5,720 nt of DNA from JBBRYK01 sp038237665. GTDB lineage: Bacteria > Actinomycetota > Thermoleophilia > Gaiellales > Gaiellaceae. The stretch covers positions 1-5,720 of the forward strand of contig JBBRYK010000122.1 in assembly GCA_038237665.1 (NCBI GenBank), in the 5' to 3' direction. Below, in pieces: positions 5,424 through 5,720 of this stretch. The position numbers and the translations under genes are program-made. The notes under the pieces are model-generated. The model was given only the letters and a program-made list of their open reading frames with translations, did not search any database and was not told the origin of the DNA. How positions within the stretch are numbered: the stretch's first letter is position 1; each line of letters begins with the position of its first letter.

Positions 5424-5720
5424 GCGGACTCCCGCGCCTTGACGAGGCGGTACATGGCCGTATGCAGCGGGACGGCGACACCCGCGCGCTCGGCCTCGCG
5501 CACCAGAGCGCCTGTGATGAAGTCCACCTCGGTCGACCGGCCCGCGCGAACGTCTTCGAGCATGGACGGAACATGTGCGTAGGCGCCCGAGGCCGCGTGC
5601 GTCTCCCCCCTCCGAACCGCCAGGACGTTCATCTCCCAGGGATCCTCGTGCAGCTCGACCCCGGCTGCCCCGGCGACCGCCTTGCCCTCGTCCATCAGGT
5701 CGCGCACGAGGCGGCCGAGG
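5420..5720 (-). CDS. Second ketopantoate reductase family protein (C-terminal part; 5' end outside window)
   Basis: About 99 codons of the C-terminal, all-helical domain of a PanE/ApbA family reductase. The frame is open to the window edge at 5720, so GTG 5707-5705 is an internal Val, not a start; the true start is beyond the window. The visible part contains EGKAVAGAAGVELHEDPW and the family motif SMLEDVRAGRSTEVDFITGA followed by GVAVPLHTAMYRLVK. It aligns along its length with the end of the neighbouring complete reductase (shared pattern SML-D-AGR-TE-DF, then GV, PL, VK), so the two are paralogues from a tandem duplication that has diverged considerably. Its stop TGA 5422-5420 overlaps the next gene's ATG. 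The Rossmann domain and the catalytic Lys are not visible, so activity and cofactor cannot be judged. Confidence 0.87.
   Translation of the reverse strand, partial: LGRLVRDLMDEGKAVAGAAGVELHEDPWEMNVLAVRRGETHAASGAYAHVPSMLEDVRAGRSTEVDFITGALVREAERAGVAVPLHTAMYRLVKARESA
5429..5433 (-). promoter_or_regulatory. Ribosome binding site for the complete reductase gene
   Basis: CTCCC on the + strand reads GGGAG on the - strand, 5 nt before ATG 5423-5421. It lies inside the end of the upstream paralogue and supports the chosen start. Confidence 0.6.

Noticed and set aside
3406..5574. Single 722 aa - strand frame that appears to include the M24 protein with a long N-terminal extension
   Set aside because: The part upstream of 4515 is Arg/Gly-rich and lies in another frame over the reductase gene; ATG 4515 with the ATGA overlap is the sensible start.

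Overview
The window is a densely packed, high-GC bacterial segment with no RNA genes, mobile elements or CRISPR arrays visible. Protein style, GC-rich third codon positions and frequent GTG starts suggest a high-GC actinobacterium, possibly a soil Thermoleophilia-type lineage. That placement is an impression from sequence style, not a proven assignment.

The layout is two convergent gene blocks. On the + strand (1-2837) lies most of a branched-chain amino-acid type (HAAT family) ABC importer: the 3' end of the LivG-type ATPase, a complete LivF-type ATPase, then the LivH-type and LivM-type permeases. No substrate-binding protein (LivK/LivJ) is visible; it may lie upstream of position 1 or elsewhere. 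On the - strand (5720 down to 2834) lie, in transcription order, the 3' end of a ketopantoate-reductase-like gene, a complete paralogue of it, an M24 'pita-bread' peptidase homologue that has lost most of the usual metal ligands, and a GrpB/UPF0157 family gene.

There is not one intergenic base. All seven gene junctions overlap by exactly 4 bp: GTGA, GTGA and ATGA on the + strand; ATGA, ATGA and CTGA on the - strand; and a shared CTAG in which the two convergent genes end. The CTGA junction matters most. The grpB-like gene has no in-frame ATG, GTG or TTG able to start it, so CTG in the coupling overlap is its best start codon, and start-codon-based gene callers would miss or truncate it.

Functionally, the importer would bring in a small polar compound (branched-chain amino acid, amide, urea or similar). 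The - strand block could act on such a compound: the M24 homologue has creatinase-like features suggesting a non-peptidase C-N hydrolase, and the paired reductases would handle 2-keto/2-hydroxy acids. This link between the two blocks is inference from adjacency only; they face each other and need not be co-regulated.
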